NCBI RefSeq assembly: GCF_026914265.1
Contig: NC_069135.1
Coordinates: forward strand, 38,080,946-38,144,945
Origin: Mya arenaria
Taxonomy: Eukaryota > Mollusca > Bivalvia > Myida > Myidae
DNA: 64,000 nt
Reading direction: 5' to 3'
Shown here: positions 46,738-59,272 of the stretch, piece after piece
Layout of the letters: the number at the start of each line of letters is the position of its first letter
How positions within the stretch are numbered: the stretch's first letter is position 1
The notes under the pieces: model-generated
Database searches by the model: none
What the model was told of the DNA's origin: nothing
Seen by the model: the letters and a program-made list of their open reading frames with translations, nothing else
Made by a program: the position numbers and the translations under genes

Positions 46738-47251
46738 CCCGACCCGAGCGTAGGGTGTTTTGCGGAAACAAGGTTTACCGATCTTACACGAGCGGCTATG
46801 GTAGATGCTTTTCTCCTACCTCAGTTAAACAAAATTAAGTAAAAATGTATTTTTTGCTGGAATAATTTTGTGCGTAGTGAAAATAATTACCTATGGATAT
46901 GTGATAATTCGTGGTTGTCGTGCACATACGCGCAGTGATTCAGATTATGCTAATAGTCAAATCGGTCTTTATATAGTTCTGAGGAGAGTGAAGCATAATT
47001 TCTTGAATGGTGCGTGAAAACCTTTTATGGTGCCATTTGAAGCGAGAAATAATTAATTAACATTTTTAATATTGCCACAAGACAAGGTTTCCATGATGCT
47101 ACAGACGACAGTCTTCAAAAAGGGAGGTAATTGTGTGATGACAATAAAATAGGAGTTCCATACGGGTACTTGCTTTATCTTCGCCCGTGGGGCATGATAA
47201 TAATTTCTAGCATGGTTAAACTTTTGGATCTACTTACCTGAGGTGAGAGAA
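46738..47251. repeat. Inverted copy of the 472-1012 foldback element
   Basis: 'gttcatcccgacccgagcgt' at 46740 is the complement of 993-1012, and ttctcctacctcag (46811-46824) with its complement at 47238-47251 marks the inner element. The copy lacks the hairpin-forming duplicated arm seen at 920-962. Confidence 0.65.
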
Positions 47252-48540
47252 AAGTATTTCAATTATATTATCTAAGACTAATTTTTGAGTCGTTTATAAA
47301 AAAGGTTAAGCACGGACGGCCATTGACTAGTGGGCACCTAAGTTTGTTGAAATCATATAACTCGTTAATGTGCACCACAACCACGTCCCCAGGAAATCAG
47401 TTTAAAAGGATTTTAGTATAAACATTGACTAGTGGTCACCTAAGTTTTTGAAATCATGTTACTCGTGAATGTCCCCCATAGCCAGGTCATCAGGAAATCA
47501 GTTAAAAAGGGTTTAAGTTTAAATGATGGTCCATTAATTAATGATCTGCGGTTGGTAATATTATTGAGTTATCCCAGGGTCTGCACTTAAAGAGACAACA
47601 TTACCTCACTGAGCTATATGAGAAATACCAATGTGTCCGTTAAAGTGACTCGCTCATGTTTTTGGACCAAAAAGTAGTTTTTCCAACACTTATTTTATCA
47701 TTATTTTATTCTATGATATCGAAATTGCAAACGGTTATAGCATAAAAAGTATTTTAGTTTAAGTCGGGTTACAACCCACGCCGCTATAGTCAAGAAAAAA
47801 CAACAGAAAACAGGCGGCTAGTGCACCAGGACTTCAACAATACTAGTGGAGATGTTGGCCTAATAAAGATACATTGATAGCATCACGTGATAATGTCAAT
47901 CAACCAATCACGCAACACCGCAGCCGTAATTAATTTTCAATCGCGTTATTCACGTTAAAGAAAATTGTGGTCTTGATAGACGATTTTTGAGCTCATATCA
48001 ACATTTGCTGAAGGGTTTCGGCTTTTGGTATTTTTCTTTTAACACTCTTCCAACACTTTATTTCGTAATTTTAAAAAGGGCATTTTACAAACCATGAGAG
48101 AGTTACATTAACATTGTTTTCCAATATTCCATACATCGCGACTCTGCCTTTATAAAGACGTAAGTCAGGCAAGGAATAAAACGGTACCATTCGAACGTCT
48201 TTGTTGAGAAGCTGTCGGTGACCAAACTCTGCGACATTCGCTCCCGAAGAGGAAACTACAACTAGGCTACCAGACTATTTTATGTAAATAGTAAATACAT
48301 GTAACCTCAATTAAAGTCATAGAAGGTTGAAAATAGAATATTATCATTTATATATCTAATTTCTTTATGATATCATCGATAAATGAGCTATAATATGATA
48401 ATATTCGTAAGTTATGTGCACCGCAGGTCGTAATAAAACCATATTATCAGTAGTTAAAGCTAGGTCAAATAATCATGGGATCAGATAGTTACAAAATGGA
48501 CAAAGGGTTGTTGCGTTAAACATTCGGTAAAATTCTAAAT
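47252..48540. other. 5' flank of TRIM gene 4, no promoter copy seen
   Basis: 47325-47518 is a tandem pair of about 100-bp units ('ttgactagtgggcacctaag'). 48225-48275 carries the 'ctgcgacattcgctcccgaa' block shared with gene 3. The 'ttcgtatcag...acaaaataaacag' promoter-like sequence of the intact genes is absent. Confidence 0.55.
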
Positions 48541-50831
48541 ATGACTTTAAATATTAAATCATCACTTCAGAGGGGCTGTGACTTCATACACGATTTTTCC
48601 TGCTCTCCGTGTGAAGAAAACGGATTTAACACCGAAGCTCACCATTATTGTACTCAATGCACAAAATATTACTGGCAAAACTGTGTTTCAAAACATAACG
48701 GAATATAACAGAAACACGCGGTACTCGGACGGAAGGACGTGAAGAAATGGGAGGCAGCCCCAGGGGTGGCGGACGCCCTGGAGAGATGCGGGATGCACCC
48801 CGGGGAGGCGCTGAAGCTGGTATGTGGTGACCATGACCATCTGTGCTGTTCTGTATGCGTTGCCATTGACCACATGTATGTATAAATAATAACGTGGCAA
48901 TCAATTCTCCAGTAGAAAAATCGCCAATATATCATTTATATCATATTATCTTTTTAATATGAAAACAAATCATACCCTTTTTGTGATTTTGATCATTTAA
49001 GTAGAATTTTTTTTTTTTAAATGCAATTAAATTTAAAAGAAAAAACTAATAGTTGTATCAACCTATATTGTGCGCGTTAAGACACTAACCGGTAAATAAG
49101 CTGTACTTACCAGGGGCGGCTCACGGATTTAACTTAAGAGGGGGCGTAACTCAGGGGTGTAGCCGGTTGGCTTGCGCAACACCCTCAGAACCGAAATTTA
49201 ATTGGTTTAAAGTGTTGTCATGGGGTTTTGGTTTTCCGAAGAAAAGAATATCATTTTTTAGCCCGGAATGGTGCGTATTATATTATCTTTTAACCCCTAC
49301 ACAGCAATTAAGTAAACGTGGGCGATTTAAGAGGGGGTTGGGGGCGTCTCCCTGGAACCGCTAGTGCTTCCTTGCGTCAAATTTAAAACATTTTCTTTCA
49401 CATTTTCCCACATAAGCAAGGTCACATGCAGTTTATGCAGACCTGATTACAACTGTTTTAAAACATTTTTGTTTCAGACAATGTTCCAAAATCCATCCCA
49501 TTCCAGATATAGCAAAAGGAATTCAGAGAAATATTGAGTTTCAACAAATTCCAAAGAAGATAGCTGATCTTCAAAAGCAATTCGAGCTGATGAAAGAAGC
49601 AAGAATGAAGAAAACAACATTTCTGAAAAAGACGCGGTCAGCCGTTTCTGATGAATTTAAAAACATACGTAAACATATCAACGAAATCCTTGACAAGATT
49701 GAGAAGACAACTTTACTGGACATAGACGAAATGATAGCTGAACTAAAGAAAGATATCGAAACTTGTGATAAAATGACTATCGAATTGCAAAACATGATTG
49801 CCGCTTTTCAAACCGAAGCAAAGTCAAGCGAGCCAAAATCATATATTACGTACAGAAAGAGTCAGGATATGATTTCACAAGCAAACGTTCATGTTCGTGG
49901 CATATCAGCCATTGAGTGTTACAATGTAGCATTTCATGCCAATATTCTTATAGAAGAACTTTTATTTTCAATAAAGACGTTCGAATCGATTGTTATTACC
50001 AAACTGCAAGAAGATCCCCTTTCCGATCCAAACCACGTCTTCAGTGTTGCAGAGTACAAGGAGTACAACGTGAAGATGAGAGACGACGAACATCAATGTG
50101 ATATCAATGGCGTATGTGAAATGCCTAGTGGAGAGTTTGTCATAGCAGACAAGGGTAATTGTAAAGTGAAGATCATGGACAAGGAGTACAGGGTGCTCGA
50201 CTACTGTGATGTCCCAAGGAAACCATGGGACGTGTGCCACATCAACGGAAATGTAGTGGCCGTTTGTGTTGACGGTTATAATGCGTATACAGGAGCACTT
50301 TATTTCATTAATGCTACGGAAGGGAAACTCGTTACTACGCGGAAGTTAAGTTTCAACCATCGATGTTATGCCGCAGCTCATCATGGTGGCCAGCTCTACA
50401 TCTCCTCCGGTAACGCACTTTACGTCTACACGATGTCGGGACAGGAAGGTAAGAAACTGTACAAGGACAAGTCTGGTGGTACCACAGTGTGGAAATGTGC
50501 CATCAGTATCGACGGGAAGACAAACTACATTACAAACGGCGATGCACATCAACTGATCACCCTGGACATCAACGGCAAAGTGCTGGCTTCTCTTACTGAC
50601 CCTGACCTTAAAACCCCTAGCGGAGTGCACGTGACATCTGCTGGTCACGTGTTCGTCTGCTGCCGGGAAAGAGTGCTTCAGGTTGACAAAGACGAGAATA
50701 GGAAGTTGGCTACCCTGGCAAGGGAAGAAAACGGATTGTACGGACCACGTGATTTATTATTCAGCAGCCGCACTGTCTCCCTGATTGTCGGCGAATACAA
50801 AGACACACTTCTTGTTATCAAGTTAATTTAA
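48541..50831 (+). pseudogene. TRIM-like gene 4 with broken first exon
   Basis: Exon 1 (48541-48875) has the family length of 335 nt but begins MTLNIKSSLQRGCDF instead of MASNF. It carries Trp in place of the zinc ligand Cys45 (YYWQNC) and a TAA at codon 56 (48706-48708). The donor is cacat|gtatg instead of cacag|gtatg. Exon 2 (49478-50831) is fully open and encodes the coiled coil and propeller (GVCEMPSGEFVIADKGNCKV, ALYVYTMSGQEGKKLY). The coiled coil is about six residues shorter (MIAELKKDIETC). The usual promoter is missing upstream. Either a pseudogene, or expressed from an internal start as a B-box-less protein, for example from an ATG in exon 2 such as 49590. Its open exon 2 suggests recent loss or retained use. 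Confidence 0.75.
49108..49372. repeat. 'aggggcgg' element in intron of gene 4
   Basis: Begins 'accaggggcggctcacggat', contains 'agggggcgtaactcaggggt', and ends near 'ggaaccgctagtg'. Orthologous in position to 28306-28558 in gene 2. A MITE end ('caacctatattgtgcgcg') stands just before it at 49060. Confidence 0.65.
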
Positions 50832-51118
50832 TGCTATGAATGTTGATATGGTACTATCGAACTTGGATTTTTCTAATTGTTGTAAAATATATTGTAGTAT
50901 GGCTATATATAATTGTCTTGTTTACACCGCATGCTATAAGCAATACGGATATGATTCCAAAAGCTGCTTATGAATACTTCTATTTGATCATATTTTGGAC
51001 AATTTATATCCAACACACTATGTGAAATATGTATGTACATTGCCTATTAACAAGCATATAAACGTTTTCTTTTCTTGTTATACTGTCTCCGTTTTATAAA
51101 CTCATTAAAAAAGAGGCA

Positions 51119-51124
51119 AATAAA
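51119..51124 (+). terminator. Poly(A) signal of TRIM gene 4
   Basis: AATAAA 288 nt after the stop, in the shared context 'gaggcaaataaatgc'. Confidence 0.55.
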
Positions 51125-51424
51125 TGCTTTATCAAACTCGTTCTGGTGTCAATAAATACGTTGGCAATTATAACTTTCAGAACACCATCATAATGATAAA
51201 GGAAATTTCAATATAATGAAGATTTACTTGTATGATTCACACACAATCAGGTGAATCGCAATAGAAAAATAATAAAACAATGTCTTACTTCAATGTCGGT
51301 GATAGGGTTTACGTGAACCATACGAAAAAATATCTTTTGAAGAATGCATACTCGATTTTGAACGTATACTGAAATAAATGTTTGAACGATCGATTCTCAA
51401 GAACACAGGCAAAAAGCATAACAT
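51125..51424. other. AT-rich 3' flank of gene 4
   Basis: No gene; matches 4924-5224 closely ('agaatgcatactcgattttg'). Confidence 0.6.
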
Positions 51425-52000
51425 CGATTTCACGTATAACATCGACAGTCTCGGTTAGATTCAGACTTACATCTCACGTAAAACATCGACAGTCTATGTA
51501 AGATTGAGACTGACATCTCACGTTTTACATCGAAAGTCTCGGTTAGACTGAGACTTACATTTCAGGTTTAACATCAACAGTCTCAATTTGAATAAGACTT
51601 ACATCTCACATACTAGAAAAACATTGACAAACCGGTTTGATTAAGACTTATATCTAACGTGTTACATCGACAGCCTCCGTAAGATTGAGACTTACATCCC
51701 GCGTAAACCATATATAGTCTCGGTTAAGTTGAGACTAACATCACAATAACACATGTTTTATGAACAGTCTCGGTGAGTTTGAGAGTTATTGCCTCCGTTT
51801 AATATCGACAGTCTCGGTTAGGTTGAGACTATCATCACACGTGTAGCATCGAAAATCTCGATTAATTTGAGACTTACATCCTAAGTGTTACATTGACAGT
51901 CTCCGTTGGACTGGGACTTACATATAACGTGTTACATCTACAGTTTTGGTAAGATTGAAACCTTCACCCCACATATAAAATCGTCAGTTTAAGCTGGAAT
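51425..52000. repeat. 44-bp minisatellite downstream of TRIM gene 4
   Basis: About 13 units ('acatcgacagtctcggttag', 'attgagacttacatctcacg'). Its flank 'aagctggaatgcgactgctg' shows the site without the SINE that follows the gene 1 array. Confidence 0.9.
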
Positions 52001-52254
52001 GCGACTGCTGATTTAGTAAAATGGTAGGTGCATTTCAGTCCAGTATGAACCATAACTAAAGTGTTTTTGATACAAAAGGCTAAACGGTGAGAACTAAAAC
52101 ACTATGATGAAACAATCACAAACATAATATGTTAAGAACAATATTGTCGTTAGAAATGAAACCTATCATTTACTTAAGATAGATCATTATTTTTCCTTTT
52201 TTTAAAATAATGTGGTGTTATTTATTTTAGCTGAAACCGTACACAAGCTTTTAT

Positions 52255-52440
52255 TTAATGGACACCTGATTCCAGGAAAGAACAAATAATTTCAGGAGGG
52301 TGCACATGATTTCAGGAAGGGACATCTGATTCCAGAAAGGGACACATGATTCCAGGAGGGGGCACCTGGCTCCAAGAAGGGACACCTGATTTTAGGAGGG
52401 GGCATATGATATTAGGAAGGGACACCTGTTTTCTGGAAAA
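52255..52440. repeat. Short 20-bp minisatellite
   Basis: About nine units of the 'gatttcaggaagggacacat' family, against roughly 140 in the gene 1 cassette. Confidence 0.85.
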
Positions 52441-54300
52441 CACAGAAAAACAAGCAAACAAAACAAAATTAAAGCCAACAGGTACGTTCAATGTATTGTA
52501 TTCATATACAGGCGCAACGCGGTATTTTGGACTATGCCATTTTCGTAAATGAATAATTATTTGTTCTTAGTTTTAAGAATCATTCCTGAAAAATTCAAGC
52601 TTTAATTTCATTTATATTATTTTACCTTTAATTATTTATTTCATAGCTTCAATCTCACTGAGTGACCGTTGCGACTTCTTTTTTGTTCGCCTTGGAATAA
52701 ACCATTTTTTGCGTGAACATCTGAACACCAGTAATAAAAGACTACTGAATAAAGATCAATTAACAATTTTTCTTATTTACATTAAAAACGTCTTATGCCG
52801 AAATATTCATTATACTTAAAGCGTTAGTAACGCTTTTAGCCATAAACCATTAATTTTCGAACGAACACGTAACGCGATGGTATTCATTATACAATTTAAG
52901 TCAATCTTACAGCCATACATCATTGATTCCATTCACTGTATAGGTCCGTTATTAAAACCGAACAATCCGATTAGATACATCGTTCTAAGATCCAATTAAG
53001 ACCAGTATAAATATCACCCCTGGGGCGGTACTCATAAAACCTCCTAAGTCATTTCCAACTTAAATCACTTTCCTAATTTAAGAATCTCTTTAGTCATATG
53101 AAATAAAAACGAAGAATTTCCAGAATTCATTATTTTATTGAACATTATTAAAAATCAACATTCTTTAGTGTTATAAACACTAATAAATTTATATGAAATT
53201 GAAAATATTAAGAATTCAACTTAAGAAAGGAAATGACTGATTTCAACAGATAACTGGTCATTCTCTGGCTTAAAATAACAAACCCTCCTTCTCTCACGAC
53301 CCTGCTTTAACATGTATAACGTATACATTACAACTCGACATGTATTTATTTTAAACTGATGCTGGGTAAACAACTGATAAATCTAAATATCCGAAACTAG
53401 ATTATTAAACAATGGTTGCATTAATCAGTAAACATACGCGTAGATTTGATCTGACAAGTATGTATATGTCATAAAGTCACATTGAATCACATTCAATTAG
53501 TTCGAGATTTATGTTTAAGCAACATGTTCTCATCGCCTGTTTAAATTTATGAACACATTTGAAATCACACGTGTTGACAGTAAGACGTGGTGTGGTTTTC
53601 AGGTACTATTTTGTGTTCAAAAACATATAAAATGAATTTTGTTTGTAAAGTTTTATCTTTTTTGCTTACTTTTAATTTAGTTTTTTGGCTATTAGCTTTT
53701 AAAGCTGTTTCTTCTACCAATGAACAAGCAATAACAACTTGTTTTAGTTAACAAATGGCAATGCAGGGAAAATCAATATAGCAACCTAAAATTTAACTTC
53801 TATCATGTTTAAAAGCACACATGAATTATAGATATCAGATTAAGACATTATCTTTCGTTTCAGTTTTGTTTTCATATATCATTTACACAGGTAACTATAA
53901 TTGACATGTTTTACTTGTAGGCCAATGTAAATTAATAACTAGATTTGTATCCATTTTTTTTTCTAAATTGGGGCGTGGGTGATTTTTTTCTTTGATGACT
54001 GTTTCACTGTTGAATATGAGTTCATGCTCTTTCTTTTTGCATAAGGGACTATACACATGTTTTTTAGACCAACAAGGAACACGACCGTAACACATCGACA
54101 CCGTAGGTATGAATTAACGCCGTTCCTGTACAGTACAGGACCGATAAACAAATTCAGACTCTAGTTCAATATCTTATTCGAATCAATAAAATTTATGGGG
54201 CGGCGGCAAAGAGAGGGGGATGAAAATCTAGAAATTAATTTTTAGTCGCCTTATAATGTTTTAATCTGTTGAGAAATTTTGCTTTTAAAGTTGCTTTTAG
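52441..54300. other. Cassette spacer homologous to 9313-10900
   Basis: No gene. Landmarks: 'gcggtattttggactatgcc' (52519), 'atagcttcaatctcactg' (52643) and 'cactgtataggtccgtta' (52934). Open frames at 53895-54151 have no domain. Confidence 0.6.
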
Positions 54301-54416
54301 TCAGCCAATGAAAACCCGATGTTTAAAAGTCAGCCAATGAAAACCCGATGTTTAAAAGTCAGCCAATGAAAACCCGATGTTTAAAGGTCAGCCAATGAAA
54401 ACCCGATGTTTAAAGG
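54301..54416. repeat. Four perfect or near-perfect 29-bp units with CCAAT
   Basis: 'tcagccaatgaaaacccgat' plus gtttaaa(a/g)g, starting at 54301, 54330, 54359 and 54388. Single-copy counterparts are 'tattcaacctataaaacacc' (10948) and 'tattcaaccaataaaacacc' (35742). Confidence 0.9.
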
Positions 54417-54902
54417 CTTTGATATTCTGCTCTGAATCACAAATACTTGTGTTAACAATTTTGCTTTTGTTTTAAATGAATTATACACATTTCAGTCAAA
54501 GGCGTTCTGGTATACTTTTGGAAGAGTCGTGACAACTATATACTTCCATTATAATTTGTTTAGTGAAAACAAAATGAAAAATAGAAATGTCAGCAGTGTA
54601 GGTAAATATGATTTTTAAAACGTGTTCCATGTATTTACGACAAAGTGTCGTGAATCTACTAAATATCGCTTTATAAGGGACCAGACACCAGATGGTTCCC
54701 AAATCAGCAAATACAATATATCCTCAAAACAAGAAAAGAATTGTCAATACGAGCATAATTGTTTCCCAGTTTATATTGTGTTTTATATTTTACATGTGAA
54801 AGTCACGTGATAAGTACAGATACATATACTGACGTTATTTTTAAATTTACTTTTAGATACGTAGACAAACGCATTACAGTTTGAATTGAAAAAATACGCT
54901 AA

Positions 54903-56769
54903 GGCCTCACCAAATTAATAACTTGTTCATCGGATTTCCCGCACCTATTTCTTCAGAAAAGCAAAAATAAAAAAAAATATTTTTATTTTTTTATCACTTG
55001 CGCCCGCACCATCTAAAAACAGTCATTTTTTACGAGCGCTAATTTCTTTAGTAGAATGTAGCCTTTTCCATTATAACCGCGTTTTTTTTCGATCGTAATA
55101 ATTTTTAAAACACCGGCTAGTCTCAATCATGCAGCCGCTCGAATTAGAGTCAATGAACGATATAGACCCAGATGTAATCGTATTGATGATCGAGACTAAA
55201 TTGTTACATGAAAACATCTATTTCACTTCCTGATTCTTGAAAAATACGTGAATAAATGACAATTCTACCACCATTTAAAGTTTGAATAAATTTTGGACAA
55301 ATGTGTTTGTTTTAATTTGGCTCCCGCTAAAAGTAAACGTATACATACTGGGCAAGAAGTGTTGAATTTCATCGTGAATGACAGTGATTATCCAAAGTTT
55401 GAATTTGATTCGGACATGTCTGACGGGAATTCGGATGACCGTTAAAGTGAAAAGACAGTTTCCAATCGGTCATCTATACCTACTACACCTGTCAAGGTAA
55501 AAACTTCAGGTGTGTATTTTTAACCTCTTTTGTTGTTTTTCTGTTAACAAAGCAAATATGATGTATTTTTTTGTATTATTTTTTTCCTTCAAAAATAAAC
55601 ATTTAATGATTTATGCATGTTTGTTATTATTCTGCTACAGATCAAAGTATAGTGTTTATTTAATGCATATGCAATGCATGTCAAATACAGTAATAGAAAA
55701 ATAAAGTTTGGCTAAGAAACGAGCACCACTTTTCTTGTGTTATCATCAAATTGTTTCAGTAATGCATACTACACTATACTACAATGAAAAATTATGTATA
55801 ATATTGCTTTTTAAAATTTCAGATTCCTCCGATGCAGCGGATCATGAAATTCCTGTCCCCTTGAGGCAACGAGGGCGTGCTCGTGGTGGAGGCCTTGGTC
55901 GCCGATGAGTCAATGTTCGTGGACAGTATGATGACGCTAAAAATTAACTGGCATTTCTATGTGCGTCATGCCATCCCATGAGTTTTACCATTCACCATGT
56001 GTGATTGGAAAAAGGTATAAATCACACTTTGTGTTTCGAATAAATGTTTGTATATTTTTTTATGTTCATGTGTATATTTAAACTATATATGGAAACCATC
56101 CAAATGTTAAATATTTATGCTGATTGTTTTTTGTCTATGAAAGGAATATTGCATATCTTTGTATTTTCTTGAAATATGTTTTGCTATATATGAAAATTGA
56201 CACAATCAGTATTTGCAGTACAAAAGAAAGAAAAGACTTAGTGTCTTTGGTATTTATGTTTATGTTTTCTATTACTTGTCTAAATTTGAACAAGATATCT
56301 CAAAATATAAGGAAATTCTGCAAGTTTAAAAAAGTTACGCGTTAATTTCTGAGAAAGCCTAAAATAAATCTGGTGCTGGCTGGAATTTTCTGTGACATAT
56401 TTGGTGCTGAAATGCTTTACAATATGGTTTTGAGTTCTCTCATTTAATAAATAGTTGAAAGAAATACATTGCTTGATCTCAAATAACATTTGTTTGATCT
56501 CAAAACTAATATTTGTATAGAAATATCTTTTAGGGTTATCATTCTTTAACGGGATGTTATCCTTGTACTGTTTACAATATCATTGTTTAGTAAATAAGTT
56601 AATACAATGTTAGCATAAGTGAGCTAAATGGCTATATATATGTGTTCGCTCTTCGCTCGCTCCTCTTTTTTGTTAAATGCAAAACAAATATTTTTATTAT
56701 CATTTCGCTTGCTCGCCCCATTATTTTTTGGAAAAAATACGATGAACAAGTTATCAATTTGGTGAGGCC
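54903..56769. mobile_element. 1.87-kb non-autonomous DNA transposon with terminal inverted repeats
   Basis: Ends: ggcctcaccaaattaataac at 54903 and its complement ending at 56769, matching over about 30 bp with one mismatch. TAA flanks both sides (54900-54902, 56770-56772; CTAA is also possible). The paralogous spacer reads acgctaaaatttg at 36508 with nothing inserted, which confirms the borders. Inside, 55324-55444 can be read as an acidic stretch (VLNFIVNDSDYPKFEFDSDM, then SDGNSDDR, stop), and 55823-55908 as a short segment ending RGRARGGGLGRR. These resemble N-termini of piggyBac-type transposases, but no catalytic domain is present. Superfamily not settled. Confidence 0.75.
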
Positions 56770-56772
56770 TAA

Positions 56773-57414
56773 AATTGCGAAAGCTACATGTGTCGTTAGT
56801 TATGTAATACATAAGCAAGTAAAATTCAATGCGTTGTACACAACATAATAACTTTTATGTAACTTTTTGACAATTTTCTTTTTTCTTGCAAATTGTATCA
56901 TCTGATGCCATGTCACTTTAAGAGGACGTTACTACGGCCAACATAACTTGTGTCTTTAAACAGTTTTTTTTAATGTTCAACCACTAGATATTTCCCTATA
57001 TACTTCATTGTAGTACATGTAATAAAAATTTCACAATGCATTAGATTGTCAATATTGGGATATATGACTATACAATAAGTAAGTTCAAATAACCTGTCAT
57101 GATCAAATACTTTCTTATTTAAGATAAGCGTTAGTCATCTAAAGGTATGGTTATGTGGATGACAGTGTCTTGAAACGGTGATTTTCCCCGGACATTTCGC
57201 TTGTTATTTTTATGGATGTAGTGCAGTGTTATTTATTTTTCACTGCACTTCAAATAAGGCAAAAAAACAAACTATTGCGTGGATAGGGTTACATCTTGTC
57301 CAGAAAAGAAAGTTAAAGAGAGTTTTTATTATGCGGCTTAATATTAGAACTTTAGTGTCAATATTGGGGAATGGTGTAAAAAGCTTTTAAAAACTACAAA
57401 ACATATTGACAAAC
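56773..57414. other. Cassette spacer right of the transposon
   Basis: No gene; matches 36514-37140 ('ctacatgtgtcgttagttat', 'gatgacagtgtcttgaaacg'). Confidence 0.6.
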
Positions 57415-57540
57415 ACATATGCACACATGCATACACACGCACACGCACACAAACACTAACATTCCACGAAAGCACACACACACACCCCACAAACACACAC
57501 ACGCACGTACGCACGCACGCACGCACACACACACACACAT
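57415..57540. repeat. CA-rich microsatellite
   Basis: Impure (ca)n with cgca runs; same cassette position as 12048 and 37140. Confidence 0.95.
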
Positions 57541-58552
57541 TTAACCGACAGACAATAAAAACGTAAGAAATTGTGCTTATTTGTTAGGTAAGGTCGGCGC
57601 CTATTTCGTAAGAATATGGCCGGGAAACTCGAACCAAAAGTTTTTTTAGGCCGAAGTTCTATTATTTAAACAAATTAAAAACTCATATTGTATTTGATGT
57701 TTTTGTGATATGCCCTTTCAAATAATACAAACATAATATGGCGTATCCTAGAATTAATATTTAACATCTAATAAGTGGTTGAAAATAAATATTCCCTGAA
57801 AAGACGGTGTGATAAATGATAAAAGACTAACATATTTACAGCATTTAGAATACGACATAACAAATACATGTACAGTCCAACCCCCTCGAACTCACTTGGC
57901 TCGATTTCCTTCTTTATACTGAAGGTAAACATTCCTGCATGGCTCGAATTCTCCGAGGCTAGAGGTATTTTCGCCTGTCCGTGGAACTTCGAGCCAACGG
58001 TGTTCGACTTTACGTATATATTTAAAGTATTCGCTCTGTTGTATTTGTTGTACTTGATATTAATTTCTTGTCATACCAATTATAGTTTAATGTGTCCATT
58101 GTAGTTATTTCTGGTGCGTCGATAAAGGAAGCATTGCTCTATTAAAGATGGTTTGAAGTCTGATGTCAATGTACAAACGGTATTTATCGTTAAACTTTTA
58201 AAGGCGCACATTACAGGTTGATGCCAAAAATGATTTATTTATGCAGCACAATTGTGTTTAACTCATTTGACTTAATGATTAAGACCAAAACATGCATATC
58301 ATTTAGTTTAAACTTTATTTATTAAACAAATAGCATGCAAACATACATACGTCATTTAAGTACAAATATAAAATAAGCGATTGGTTGGCTCTTTTTACTG
58401 GGGATTTTTGGCCACGTATGTATAAAACATTTTTTTTTTATGGTGGCTTATATTTTTATCTGAACGCAAATCATATCATTTTTTGTGTGTATCACTTAAG
58501 GTAAGAGTTAAAAATGATAATGCATTAAAATTAACATATTTTATCGCATTAA
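57541..58552. other. Spacer with foldback and MITE pieces
   Basis: No gene. 57873-58012 is a 'ttcgagcc' foldback copy. 58197 begins 'taaaggcgcacattacaggt', the MITE-like end also at 12604. Homologous to 12182-12960. Confidence 0.55.
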
Positions 58553-59060
58553 CTTGTCGTTATGATATAATACCATGTCGTTAGGACATAACACCATGTC
58601 GTTAGGACATATGACCATGTCATTAGGACATAACACCATGTCGTTAGGACAAAATACCATGTCGTTAGGACATAACACCATGTCGTTAGGACATATGACC
58701 ATGTCGTTAGGACATAATACCATGTCGTAAGGACATAATACCATGTCGTTAGGACATAATACCATGTCGTTAGGACATAATACCATGTCGTCAGGATATA
58801 ACACCATGTCGTTAGGACATAATACCATATCGTTAGGACATAATACCATGTCGTTAGGACATAATACCATGTCGTAAGGACATAATACCGTGTCGTTATG
58901 ACATAATACCATGCCGTTAAGACATAATACCATGTCGTTAGGACATAATACTATGCCGTCAGGACACTATACCATATCCCTAGGACACATAACGATGTCT
59001 TAGGACATACTACCATGTCGTCAGGACATAATACTAAGTCATTCGAACATGATTCCATGT
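58553..59060. repeat. 21-bp minisatellite, long pure copy
   Basis: About 24 units of 'ccatgtcgttaggacataat' plus a. The minus frame reads MVLCPND over and over because 21 is a multiple of three; this is not a gene. Confidence 0.95.
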
Positions 59061-59272
59061 CAATGAGAAAAGATCACGTACCAATTAGACAAGTTCACAT
59101 ATGCGTACCTATTTGACAAGTTCAGGTATACGTACCAGTCATAGACAACTTCACGTATACGTACAAGTTAGACAAGTTCACGTATTCGTACTAATTACAC
59201 ATGTTCACATATACGGACAATAAGACAAGATCACGTATTCGTACCAATTAAAAAAAGTTCACGTATACGTAA
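59060..59272. repeat. 27-bp minisatellite
   Basis: About seven units of 'acaagttcacgtatacgtac'. Joins the next array directly at 59271 ('tacgtaaatgtctacttatc'). Confidence 0.9.

Noticed and set aside
58541-58933. 130-codon minus-strand frame MVLCPNDMVLCPND...
   Set aside because: It is the 21-bp minisatellite read in a frame that is a multiple of three; no start context and no constraint.
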